In this document: positions 43,624 to 51,636 of the stretch, in pieces
How positions within the stretch are numbered: position 1 is the stretch's first letter
How the letters are laid out: every line of letters starts with the position of its first letter
Assembly: GCA_020845475.1 (NCBI GenBank)
Contig: JADLFN010000003.1
Location: forward strand, 1 to 64,000
From: Planctomycetota bacterium
GTDB lineage: Bacteria; Planctomycetota; UBA8742; UBA2392
Length of the DNA stretch: 64,000 nucleotides
Direction: 5' to 3'
Notes under the pieces: model-generated
Seen by the model: the letters and a program-made list of their open reading frames with translations, nothing else
What the model was told of the DNA's origin: nothing
Databases searched by the model: none
Translations under genes and position numbers: made by a program

Positions 43624-44613
43624 TTAGTCGTCGCTGTCGTCGCGGATCGAGTAGCCCTTTTCGTTCTTGAGCGTGTCGATGGTGAGTGTGACGCCTCCGA
43701 GCTTGACGCCTTTCTTGGGCGTGGCCTTGATGACCGTGCCCTTGAAGCCGTCGCTCTTGTTGCCGTCGAATTTGATGTCGTAGGTGTAGTACTTGCCGTC
43801 GAGCTCGCCGGGCTTGATGCCGAGCGTTTCAAAGGTGGGCGAGGGCGGCAGCGAATCCTTGCCGGCCTGGTAGGTCTGGCGCATGCGCGTGAAGATCAGC
43901 GTGCAGGTGTTCTTGGCGTTCACCACGCGCGGGTCGGCCACTTCGCTGTCGGCCACGGGCACTGAGCCGCCGCGCACGCGCCCGATCTGGAACACGAAGT
44001 CTTCCACGTACCATTTGCCGTTGGCCGATATCGCCAGCACGCGCAGCGTGTCGCCCAGGCGGTTGCGGAACATGATCGTGCCGCTGGGCTGAAGGTGCCC
44101 ATAGGCGTCTTTCTTGGAGGCGCGCAGGCCCGTGTGGCGCTCGACGGCAAACCATGAAGCCTTGAGACGATCCTCGAGGTCGCCGTTGCGATAAATGCGC
44201 CAGCAGCCGAAGTTGAGCGCCACCCACTGCCGCAACTCCAGGGCGCGGTAATCCTTCAGAGCCATCAGTTTCAACTTGTTGAGCGGATCCGTGCCGCGCT
44301 TGCCCTCGATGCCCGAGCGAACTTCTTCCCAGGCAAGGTCGCCGCCCTCGAAGCGATACATTTCTTCTTCGCGCGCGAGGCCCTCGGCCGTCTGGCGGTA
44401 GGGAATGAAGCAATCGTAAACGTCGGCGAAACTCTCAGTGCGAATGGCGTTGAGCACGCGCATGGCCAGGGCGTCAAGGTCGGCCACGGGGGCCGTGGAT
44501 TCACCCATCTGCACCGGCTGGGGCGCCTGCGGCGCCTCGGCATTTACGAGCGCGGCCAAAAACGCACCGCCCGCAACAAGAACAGCACCCAAAAGCGTGT
44601 AAAGAACGCGCAT
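43624..44613 (-). CDS. Exported protein of unknown function
   Basis: 329 residues. A signal sequence or N-terminal anchor (MRVLYTLLGAVLVAGGAFLA, cleavage near VNAEA) is followed by a helical part (about 45-180, with FADVYDCFIPYRQTAEGLAR) that looks like a SnoaL/NTF2-like domain, and a beta-rich part that ends in many Lys/Gly strands (YDIKFDGNKSDGFKGTVIKA). No family is assigned. It converges on the beta-helix lipoprotein. Similar two-part exported proteins occur in this window at 3045 and 53399, and the three could be distant relatives. Confidence 0.75.
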   Translation of the reverse strand: MRVLYTLLGAVLVAGGAFLAALVNAEAPQAPQPVQMGESTAPVADLDALAMRVLNAIRTESFADVYDCFIPYRQTAEGLAREEEMYRFEGGDLAWEEVRSGIEGKRGTDPLNKLKLMALKDYRALELRQWVALNFGCWRIYRNGDLEDRLKASWFAVERHTGLRASKKDAYGHLQPSGTIMFRNRLGDTLRVLAISANGKWYVEDFVFQIGRVRGGSVPVADSEVADPRVVNAKNTCTLIFTRMRQTYQAGKDSLPPSPTFETLGIKPGELDGKYYTYDIKFDGNKSDGFKGTVIKATPKKGVKLGGVTLTIDTLKNEKGYSIRDDSDD

Positions 44614-44829
44614 GGAAGACTCCAGACGGGGAAGATCCCAAGCCTAAAAAGGACTACGCAATGGCACGAGGGGGTATGGGTGAGTGGAGCAGAGCCGTTG
44701 CGGCTTTCAGAAAAGTTCCGGTAAGGGCGTGACCAGGCACGACGCAAACGACGCAAAAGGTCTGTGCCAAGCACGTTACGGTGGTTTCACGTATCGCACA
44801 ATGCTAGGATCGACTTCTCTTTTTGGTGA

Positions 44830-46272
44830 ATGACTGTGCGTGAAACTATACTCAAGATTGGCATCATCTTGAGCACCGGCATTGGCCCCACTTTGGTCGG
44901 GCTATATCTGTTGTCGCAATGGCAACAGAATGCGCAGCCAAAACAGTGCGATTTGGCTGAGCTAAGGGGATTTGCGGAGAAAGGGCGCACGGTTGAGGTC
45001 AGAGACTGCGTTCCGGACTACGAGAATGGCTGCGCCATCTACGAAGAAAAAAGCAGGCGAATCCTGCTGCGCTATGTGCCGTTGCGCGAGGTGGGCAAGC
45101 CCGACGGCCCCGTGTACGCGCTTCTCCAATACGACACATCCATGCAGTCGTACTGGGTGGCGGAAGGGCTGGTGCTGAACAGAGGTGAGAACCAGGGCGC
45201 GGCGGAAGCCAAATCGCGCGAAACGCAACCGACACGCGACATGCTGCGCAGTAGGACAGTCCGGGGCCTCACAGGCAGGCTGACCCCTAATAACGAGAGT
45301 CTCATCAACGATGCCAAGGCAGGCTGGCGAGTCACGGGGGATTGCGTCGTCATCGAAGAGAACAAGACGCCGCAGCGCTGGAAGGGCGAAATGGTGATCG
45401 CCGTCGGGTGGCTCACAGCACTAGCGTTTGCGTGCCTGTTTTATTTGGATCCCGTGCTGGCGTGGCGGCGCAAGAGAACTTCCGCAAACAATGCTCCACT
45501 GGCGGTGCGTCAAACTCCATTGACCCCTCCGGCGTTCGACACCGTAACGAAGACGCCTCGATCGTCGGTCGCGTTGCAATACCGGGTATTGATTTACCCG
45601 TTGATTCCTGTATTCGCCGTTTCGGCGCTTTGGTCGATGTTCATTTGGGGGGGCTATTCCCGCGGAGCAACGCCTCGGGAGGCCGCCATGCAGGATTTCA
45701 GGCCAACGGAAGGCGGCGCGACTTGCCTTTCCCTTGAGAACGCCCACATTGACTTGACCCAGACCGTGGCGACGTACCAGTATTCCGAACACTTTGGCAA
45801 CGATGACAAAGTGGAATACTACGTGCCGCTCCTGGACGGGCCCGACGACGAAGCGCCGATACGGGCTTTCCTGCACATCGCATCGCGATCGGAAATGCGC
45901 GACATTGCGAGGGATTTCGAGCGGACCCGTGAAGACGGCCAAGCCGCACAGGCTTGCGCCGAGAAGCATGCAGCGAAGTTGGAACAGCGATGCAGGGTTA
46001 TGGGGAGGACAGACTGGTACCCATTGCTCAGTCAAAAGACACGCGAACAACTTGCGTTGCAGTTTGAGGGGCACGTCGATCCGGATTTCGTCATTATCGA
46101 GGATGGCACCGGCAATGAACTCTGGGTTTCCCTGGCTTGGACGGGGCCAGCGCTACTGTCGGGTCTTGCACTCGGTTGGCTCGTCATGCAGGTTAGAAAG
46201 CTCGAAAACCCAACGAAAGGCGCCGATCGGCCGGGGCCCAAGCCGCCCCTGACTTCACGCCTGCCGCAGTGA
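44830..46272 (+). CDS. Membrane protein with two-fold internal repeat
   Basis: 480 residues with four predicted transmembrane helices: about 8-29 (IGIILSTGIGPTLVGLYLLS), 190-212 (MVIAVGWLTALAFACLFYLD), 255-278 (VLIYPLIPVFAVSALWSMFI) and 432-456 (WVSLAWTGPALLSGLALGWL). Each half has the order helix, extracytoplasmic domain of about 150 residues, helix, so the gene looks like an internal duplication; the two ectodomains share patterns such as VYALLQYDT / IRAFLHIAS and DCVVIEEN / DFVIIEDGTG. No known domain is recognised. The start ATG 44830 has only a weak Shine-Dalgarno. The gap to the upstream gene (44614-44829) shows nothing else. Confidence 0.75.
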   Translation: MTVRETILKIGIILSTGIGPTLVGLYLLSQWQQNAQPKQCDLAELRGFAEKGRTVEVRDCVPDYENGCAIYEEKSRRILLRYVPLREVGKPDGPVYALLQYDTSMQSYWVAEGLVLNRGENQGAAEAKSRETQPTRDMLRSRTVRGLTGRLTPNNESLINDAKAGWRVTGDCVVIEENKTPQRWKGEMVIAVGWLTALAFACLFYLDPVLAWRRKRTSANNAPLAVRQTPLTPPAFDTVTKTPRSSVALQYRVLIYPLIPVFAVSALWSMFIWGGYSRGATPREAAMQDFRPTEGGATCLSLENAHIDLTQTVATYQYSEHFGNDDKVEYYVPLLDGPDDEAPIRAFLHIASRSEMRDIARDFERTREDGQAAQACAEKHAAKLEQRCRVMGRTDWYPLLSQKTREQLALQFEGHVDPDFVIIEDGTGNELWVSLAWTGPALLSGLALGWLVMQVRKLENPTKGADRPGPKPPLTSRLPQ

Positions 46273-46392
46273 TTGTCCAAGGGCGCATCGACACTCCGAC
46301 GATCATTGATGTAGATCTGCGCATGGCACGACCCGCGGCAGAGGCAAGGTCATGTGCCTCCATGCCAACCCTTCGAATTTGTTTAGCACGCC

Positions 46393-47079
46393 TTACACGC
46401 CGCTCTGGCGGGCTCCGACTCTGAAATCGGCAAGCCCGTGGGTGATGTCCGGGCCGCATTTGTCCGGGCTCAGCGGGTAGGTGCTGGTCTTGGTGTCTTT
46501 GCCACTGCGCTCGAGGCCGAGCTGTTTCATGAATTCGTCGTTGTTTTTCAGCAGGCGGTCTTTGTCGTAGATGAATTGCGAACGCTTGGTGCCGACCTGG
46601 TTGTAGGTCGTGGTCATGCCGATCGCATCCTTGGGGCAGGCCTCAACGCACATGCCGCAATAGATGCACTTGAGCATGTCGATTTCAAACACGCGGGGAT
46701 GCTTGAAGCGCTCCGCGCCGAATTTTTCGACGGGCGTTTCTTCGCCCACAATCGTGATGCACTCGGCGGGGCATGCCGTGCTGCACATGAAGCAGGCCAC
46801 GCACTTCTCGTTGCCCTTGTCATCGACTTTCAGGTAGTGCTCGCCGCGATAACCCACGGCGGGAATGTGGCGCTGATCGGGGCGCGAGGTCGGGCCCACG
46901 TAATCAATCGTCGCGCTGGGCTTGAGCATGTGCTTGAACGTGTTCACCAGGCCCTTGAAGATCTCGGGCAGGTACATGCGTTCCCAGAAATTCAGCTTGC
47001 GCTCGTCGCGCGTTTGCGGCTTGTCGCCGGTCATGATCGCGCGTATGTCCAGCTTTTCGGCGGTGTGGGTGTCGCTCAC
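46393..47079 (-). CDS. nuoI: NADH-quinone oxidoreductase subunit I (NuoI)
   Basis: 228 residues. Carries the two [4Fe-4S] clusters N6a/N6b that pass electrons towards the quinone site of Complex I. The cluster motifs are CVACFMCSTACP (about 93-104) and CIYCGMCVEACP (about 139-150), each followed by the cross-ligand cysteine-proline arrangement of 8Fe ferredoxins. The GxxxTFKHMLKPSATIDYVG entry segment matches the family. It is about 50 residues longer than E. coli NuoI because of N- and C-terminal extensions. The start is GTG 47079 with GAGG upstream. Unlike in most bacteria it is not in a nuo operon; nuoF is 45 kb away. Confidence 0.95.
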   Translation of the reverse strand: MSDTHTAEKLDIRAIMTGDKPQTRDERKLNFWERMYLPEIFKGLVNTFKHMLKPSATIDYVGPTSRPDQRHIPAVGYRGEHYLKVDDKGNEKCVACFMCSTACPAECITIVGEETPVEKFGAERFKHPRVFEIDMLKCIYCGMCVEACPKDAIGMTTTYNQVGTKRSQFIYDKDRLLKNNDEFMKQLGLERSGKDTKTSTYPLSPDKCGPDITHGLADFRVGARQSGV

Positions 47080-47239
47080 GATAGCCTCGCTCGCGGCGAA
47101 CTATACCTAGCCGGTCCGGTTTTCCAACTGCCAGTGTTCAGCCCACGTTACTGGACGCAGAACAGCGCACTTGGCGCCTGTGCGAGGCCGCCTTTACAGT
47201 TTTGCGGTTTTTCACTAGCCAACCATAACATAAAAAGTC

Positions 47240-47245
47240 TATAAT
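47240..47245 (+). promoter_or_regulatory. Consensus -10 box with overlapping inverted repeat
   Basis: TATAAT lies 68 bases before the histidine kinase start codon, in an unusually AT-rich stretch; the -35 region is weak. AGTCT (47236-47240) and AGACT (47251-47255) flank it and could form an operator. Confidence 0.4.
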
Positions 47246-47312
47246 CTGAAAAGACTAGCCAGGGCCGCCGTCAGGCCCTGTTCATGCCCGGTGCCAGTGC
47301 ACCTTTCTGGGG

Positions 47313-49007
47313 ATGGCCATGAGCCACGTCAACGACACTCAAGCCACGCTTTCGGGTTCCACCTCTCTCAATCTCGGCTCGGGCGGCACGCGCATTCTTG
47401 CATTGCATGACGCGCCGCGCCGCCAGCTTGACCGCGTTTACCTCAGCGCGCGCAACTACCTTGCGCGCCTGGGCGAACTCCACGCTTCGCGCAATTCCGA
47501 GGAGCTTCTCACGCACGCATGCCGCGCCGTCAGCGAGCTCTTTGATGTCGCGCACTGGCGCATCAGCACCTGGCAGCCGCGCCTCAAGCGCTTTGCCAAA
47601 CTCAAGGAAAGCCCGGCCATGAGCCACAGCGTGGCTGAGCTGGAAGAGCTCATGGACACCTGCGCGGAAATCCGCCAGGTCATGTTCTTTGACATTCATG
47701 AGAGCGCCGAAGCGGCGCCGGGCGGCAAGCGGCCCACGGTCAACCTCTCACGCAAGACCAGCCGCCTGGCGCTGGAACTGGAGGCCAGCACGCTGTGCCT
47801 GATGCCGGTCTGCGGCGAGAACGGCGCGCAAGCCGTGATCACACTCTGGATCCGTGACCGCGATGCTTCATCCAAGGTGCTCGAGGCCGAGCTGCTGCAA
47901 TCGCTCAGCGTGGAGCTGGGTGCGCGACTGGACGCCATGGCGCTGAACGAACGGCTGCGCGAACTGGGCTCGCTCTTTGACAACATACTCGAAAGCGTGC
48001 CGCAGGGCATTGTCGCTGTGGGCAAGAACGGGAAAATCATGGCGCTCAATGCCGGCGCGGAATCCCTGTTTGGCCTTGCGCGCTCAACGGCCCTGGGCCA
48101 GCCTTTTGCGCAGGCGCTGCCGCAATCCACCGCGCGCGAACTGCAGCGCATGATCGACCAGCTGCTGGTCAAACCCCAGGCCTTTGAGCGCCAGTTCCGC
48201 CTTGAGCGCGGGCGCGGCTGCACCGTCAATCTCGGCATCTCGGCCAGCTACCTGCTGGACCGCCAGGGAGAGAAACTGGGCTGGCTGTTCCTGTGCCGCG
48301 ACCTGACGCTTTCGCTTGAAGTGCAGAAGCTGCGCGAACTGGACTTGCTCAAGACCGAGTTCGTCAACACCGTCAGCCACGAACTCAAAACGCCGCTGAC
48401 CGCCATCCTCGGCGGGCTTGAGATATTGAGCGACGACCCGCAGTTCGCCTGCAACGAACTGATCTCGATTGTGCACGAGAGTGCTTTGCGCCTGCGCGGC
48501 TTGATCGCCGACCTGCTCAATCTCTCCAAGCTGGAAAGCCCCAAGGCCTTTGTGCGCGAAGAACGCTGCGACTTGCGCGAGATCATGGAGCAGGTGCTGC
48601 GGCAGTTCCCCAAGCACCCGCTGCACAGGTTCGAGTTGAACGTGCCGCAAGGTTTGCCCGCCGTGCTGCTGGACTCGGAGAAGATCCGCGCGGCTTTGAC
48701 GAACTACACCAGCAACGCCATCAAGTATTCGCCCAAGGGCGGCGTAGTGAAACTGCGCGCGCGCGTGCAAGGCGACGAACTGGCACTGGAAGTGACCGAT
48801 GAAGGCATGGGCATTTCGAAGGAGAACCTCGAGAAGCTGTTCAAAAAGTTCTCGCGCATCAACGCCTGCGCGGAGATCGAGGGCACCGGGCTGGGCCTGG
48901 TGATCGTCAAGCGCATCGCGGAGCTGCACGGCGGCTATGTAACCGTGGCCAGCGTGCAGGGTGAAGGCAGCACCTTTGGCATGAGGCTGCCGCTCAGGCT
49001 CGCCTAG
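47313..49007 (+). CDS. Cytoplasmic sensor histidine kinase (GAF-like, PAS, HisKA, HATPase_c)
   Basis: 564 residues without transmembrane helices. Residues about 40-220 form a GAF-like sensor region; a PAS domain follows (about 225-330, LESVPQGIVAVGKNGKIMAL). The HisKA dimerisation helix carries the phospho-accepting His in TEFVNTVSHELKTPLTAILG. The ATPase part has the N box (NYTSNAIKYSPKGG), G1 (DEGMGISKENLEKLFKKF) and G2 (GTGLGLVIVKRI). The response regulator partner is not adjacent. ATG 47313 and ATG 47319 are both possible starts. A near-consensus -10 box 68 bases upstream suggests its own promoter. What it senses is unknown. Confidence 0.93.
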   Translation: MAMSHVNDTQATLSGSTSLNLGSGGTRILALHDAPRRQLDRVYLSARNYLARLGELHASRNSEELLTHACRAVSELFDVAHWRISTWQPRLKRFAKLKESPAMSHSVAELEELMDTCAEIRQVMFFDIHESAEAAPGGKRPTVNLSRKTSRLALELEASTLCLMPVCGENGAQAVITLWIRDRDASSKVLEAELLQSLSVELGARLDAMALNERLRELGSLFDNILESVPQGIVAVGKNGKIMALNAGAESLFGLARSTALGQPFAQALPQSTARELQRMIDQLLVKPQAFERQFRLERGRGCTVNLGISASYLLDRQGEKLGWLFLCRDLTLSLEVQKLRELDLLKTEFVNTVSHELKTPLTAILGGLEILSDDPQFACNELISIVHESALRLRGLIADLLNLSKLESPKAFVREERCDLREIMEQVLRQFPKHPLHRFELNVPQGLPAVLLDSEKIRAALTNYTSNAIKYSPKGGVVKLRARVQGDELALEVTDEGMGISKENLEKLFKKFSRINACAEIEGTGLGLVIVKRIAELHGGYVTVASVQGEGSTFGMRLPLRLA

Positions 49008-49078
49008 CGGGGACTGCCCATCGAATTCCCGATTCGAATCGCGTCTCCCGCTGGACACTTGGCGCGGCTTCCGTAGTT

Positions 49079-49471
49079 TTGCTCTCTACGGAGGCCGTTA
49101 TCGACACTCTCGAACAAGCCCGCATTGCCTTTGACGCTTGCGTGGACAAAAAAGGCCAGGACATCCGCCTGCTCGGCGTGGGTGAACTCACGATTGTCGC
49201 CGAGTATTTCATCATCTGCACGGCGCAAAGCGCCAACCAGGCCCGCGCGATTGGTGAGAACATCCGCCAGGCGCTCAAGGACAAGTGCGGCCGCCTGCCC
49301 CTGGGCATCGAGGGCGGCGACAACAGCTGGTGGGTGCTGGTCGATTACGGCGATTTCATCTGCCACATCTTCCTCGAAGAAGCGCGCCAGTATTACTCGA
49401 TCGAGCAAAGCTGGGGCGACGCCAAAGAAATCGCCAAAGCCGACGGCCGCGAATTGCGCAAAGCCGTCTAA
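49079..49471 (+). CDS. rsfS: Ribosome silencing factor RsfS
   Basis: About 130 residues from TTG 49079. RsfS binds ribosomal protein uL14 and blocks subunit joining during starvation. Family features: ACVDKKGQDIRLLGVGELTI (the DKKAxDI motif), EYFIICTAQSANQARAIGEN and WWVLVDYGDFICHIFLEEAR with the end EEARQYYSIEQSWGDA. The real start is doubtful: a strong GGAGG (49090-49094) stands inside the frame and would place initiation at ATC 49100, which fits the usual N-terminal length of the family, while the TTG has no Shine-Dalgarno. It follows the histidine kinase by 71 bases. Confidence 0.93.
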   Translation: MLSTEAVIDTLEQARIAFDACVDKKGQDIRLLGVGELTIVAEYFIICTAQSANQARAIGENIRQALKDKCGRLPLGIEGGDNSWWVLVDYGDFICHIFLEEARQYYSIEQSWGDAKEIAKADGRELRKAV

Positions 49472-49500
49472 GCGCGCTTGTGTTTGTAAACTGCACGCGC

Positions 49501-50283
49501 ATGGAACCCGACGTAAACGATGTGATTCTGCTCGACGCCGGGCCGCGCCCCCAAAGCGTGGCCATTGCGCTGCAAGCCTATTGGCCCGACGTTGCCGCCG
49601 TCTTCTTGAGAGAGTTCGTTACCGATTGCCCGGTCGTGGTGCTGCCGGGTGTTGAGGGCGAGCGCGCAGTTGCGTGTCTTGCGAGCATTGCTGCCGCAGG
49701 TGGCCGCGCGACTGTGCAATCGTGGAACGAAAAGGGTGAGGCAGCAACTGACCGAAAGCAGGTGTCATCGTACGTTGACGCCTGCAACGCAATTCGGCTG
49801 CCCGACCGCCATATCAAGGAACTTGCCGTCTTCTTGAAAACTGCGCGGGAGCCGGAGTTCTCAAGCAAATGTGCCCAGCCTTCCGGCGACGTTCGTTTCA
49901 GGTTCTCGTTCAAGCCGACGTTCTCGGAGCCGGTGGTAATCAATCTGTGGGGTGATAAGGGACAGGGGCAATATTCAGTGAAGAAACTCGGTGGCCGCGC
50001 TGGGTATAGCTTTTGCCCTCCCGTCGCTCATGTAACCGGAGTCGTTGAACCTGAAACATGGACATCCGTAAAGAGGAGAATCTCAGCCGCCTTTGACGAC
50101 CCATCAGACGCCGAGGCAACGGATTTTGTCACCATCGATGGGACGGTAGTTTACGCCGAGCGGCAAATCGGCGCCAAGTGCGAGTGGCGCCGCCGGCATG
50201 CAAGTTCCGGTCCGATCTTGCAGACCGCGTTTTGGCTTTACAATTGGCTGGGCCCGCTCGTTGGTGTGGATATCAAGAGATAG
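49501..50283 (+). CDS. Unknown protein, N-terminal region resembling ribosomal L7/L12 C-terminal domain
   Basis: 260 residues from ATG 49501. Residues about 5-72 (VILLDAGPRPQSVAIALQAY, then VVVLPGVEGERAVACLASIA and AGGRATVQSW) have the helix and glycine pattern of the L7/L12 C-terminal domain fold; this is a tentative likeness. The rest is a mixed alpha/beta region with a Lys-rich centre and ends in a hydrophobic helix (FWLYNWLGPLVGVDI). There is no signal peptide. The gene starts 30 bases after rsfS and may be co-transcribed with it. It converges on the secretin-like gene across a hairpin array. Confidence 0.65.
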   Translation: MEPDVNDVILLDAGPRPQSVAIALQAYWPDVAAVFLREFVTDCPVVVLPGVEGERAVACLASIAAAGGRATVQSWNEKGEAATDRKQVSSYVDACNAIRLPDRHIKELAVFLKTAREPEFSSKCAQPSGDVRFRFSFKPTFSEPVVINLWGDKGQGQYSVKKLGGRAGYSFCPPVAHVTGVVEPETWTSVKRRISAAFDDPSDAEATDFVTIDGTVVYAERQIGAKCEWRRRHASSGPILQTAFWLYNWLGPLVGVDIKR

Positions 50284-50353
50284 ACTTCTAAGCCGTTTGA
50301 ATTCCCCGACATTGGGTTGAACCGCCAGCTTCAATTCAACAAGACGCACTGCA

Positions 50354-50661
50354 GCCTGCGGAGCAGGCGGCGTGAAATAGCGATGGGCGGGAGCCCATCG
50401 ATACCCCGCCCATATGAATTCCAGCCCGCAGAGCGGGCGACGCTTTTTCATGCACGACGTTCGCACTCTGCATCGCCCGTTCCGCGGGCTCGTTGCATCA
50501 TTGCGCTTTAGTCGAGGGGCTTCTGCCCCTCGCTACATTTCGCCGCCCGCTCTGCGGGCTTCATAAAACTGGCAGACGGCCTGGCTTGAATCCGATGCAG
50601 GCGCCCGGTCGTTCGCAGGGTTGATCTGCGTTTGTATGGGCGCAGCATGCTGCGCCCATAC
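50354..50661. repeat. Array of seven short hairpins between convergent genes
   Basis: Stems in order: GCCTGC-GGA-GCAGGC (50354), CGATGGGC-GGGA-GCCCATCG (50381), GCCCGC-AGA-GCGGGC (50424), GCCCG-TTCCG-CGGGC (50475), CGAGGGGC-TTCT-GCCCCTCG (50513), GCCCGC-TCT-GCGGGC (50545), and the 28-base perfect palindrome GTATGGGCGCAGCA / TGCTGCGCCCATAC (50634-50661). The units at 50424 and 50545 are the same sequence in opposite orientation. The 398-base gap otherwise holds no gene. Confidence 0.85.
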
Positions 50662-50680
50662 GGAAGACGAAAGATGAAGC

Positions 50681-51487
50681 CTATTCCACTTTCCGCACGG
50701 TCACGAACATCACGACGCATTTGTTTTTGTCCGTGGACTTGGTGCGGCTGACCATGATCGTGCCGCCGTCTTCCACGATTGCTTTGGTGGCGAGCGTCTG
50801 GATGTGCAGCACCGGCAGATGCAGCTTGATGGTGGCGCCGTCAAGCTTCACTTCGCCCTCGGCGATGGGTTTCACAAGCGCGGCCTCGACGAGATGGATT
50901 TCGAGCGAGATCTTGCTGTCTCTAATTTCGGGCTTGAGTGCGAGCACCAGGCCGTCATTGACGGTTTCAACCACCGGGTCCAGCACGCGCGCACCCTTGG
51001 AATCGTTTACCTCAAAACCGCTCACGTATGCGTGCTGTGTAATCACCGAGATGTTCGCGCGCTGCCGGTCAAGACAGGTCAGGCGCGGCGACGAAACCAC
51101 GATGGCGCGCCGTTCATCGATCAACGCCTTGAGCAGCCTGCCGCTTTCGAGCGTGGCCACGGCGAACACCTGCGGCGTGCCATCGGCCCCGAGCAGTTCA
51201 TGGGCCGCCTGGTAGGGTATCTCAATCAAGCGCGTTTCAATGCTGATGATCTTCTCGGATTGCCCTGCCTCCTCAAATGGCGGTATTGACGCGTCAAGAT
51301 CGATGGCGCCCTGGCGGATGGCGCTGGAATATTCGGCGGCAAAGGATTCGCCCGGTTTCAGCGGTTTGTGCTCAGCTTTCGGCCCGGGCGCGGGCTTTTC
51401 GGCGGGCTTGGTTTCTGTCTGAACCGGCTGGCTGGCACAACCGCACAGTGACAAGGCAAACACTCCCAACAAGGCAAATGGTCTCAC
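50681..51487 (-). CDS. Secretin-like lipoprotein
   Basis: 268 residues from the GTG at 51487, which has AGGAG 6 bases upstream and begins a lipoprotein signal (MRPFALLGVFALSLCGCASQ, lipobox LCGC). A Pro/Lys-rich linker follows. The C-terminal 180 residues look like the secretin homology of type II/III secretion and type IV pilus pores: KIISIETRLIEIPY, VVSSPRLTCLDRQRANISVI, then VETVNDGLVLALKPEIRDSK and TLATKAIVEDGGTIMVSRTK. It is much shorter than real secretins (no N0/N1 domains), so it may not form a pore; short secretin-like lipoproteins of this kind are common in Planctomycetota. It is divergent from the GspF-like gene. Confidence 0.8.
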   Translation of the reverse strand: MRPFALLGVFALSLCGCASQPVQTETKPAEKPAPGPKAEHKPLKPGESFAAEYSSAIRQGAIDLDASIPPFEEAGQSEKIISIETRLIEIPYQAAHELLGADGTPQVFAVATLESGRLLKALIDERRAIVVSSPRLTCLDRQRANISVITQHAYVSGFEVNDSKGARVLDPVVETVNDGLVLALKPEIRDSKISLEIHLVEAALVKPIAEGEVKLDGATIKLHLPVLHIQTLATKAIVEDGGTIMVSRTKSTDKNKCVVMFVTVRKVE

Positions 51488-51636
51488 GGCAAGCTCCTGG
51501 GGGCATTGCACGGGGTTGATCTGCATCTAAGGGAAGGCTCTTGAGGATAGCCGCGCTCCGGCCCGTATCCAGACCCGCAAATTAACTTCAACATGCGTGC
51601 CGCTCACTCGTTACAACTGTGTCACCGAGGTCTTGC

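Noticed and set aside
50354-50661. Integron attC-like reading of the hairpin array
   Set aside because: No GTTRRRY / RYYYAAC core pair and no integrase gene in the window.
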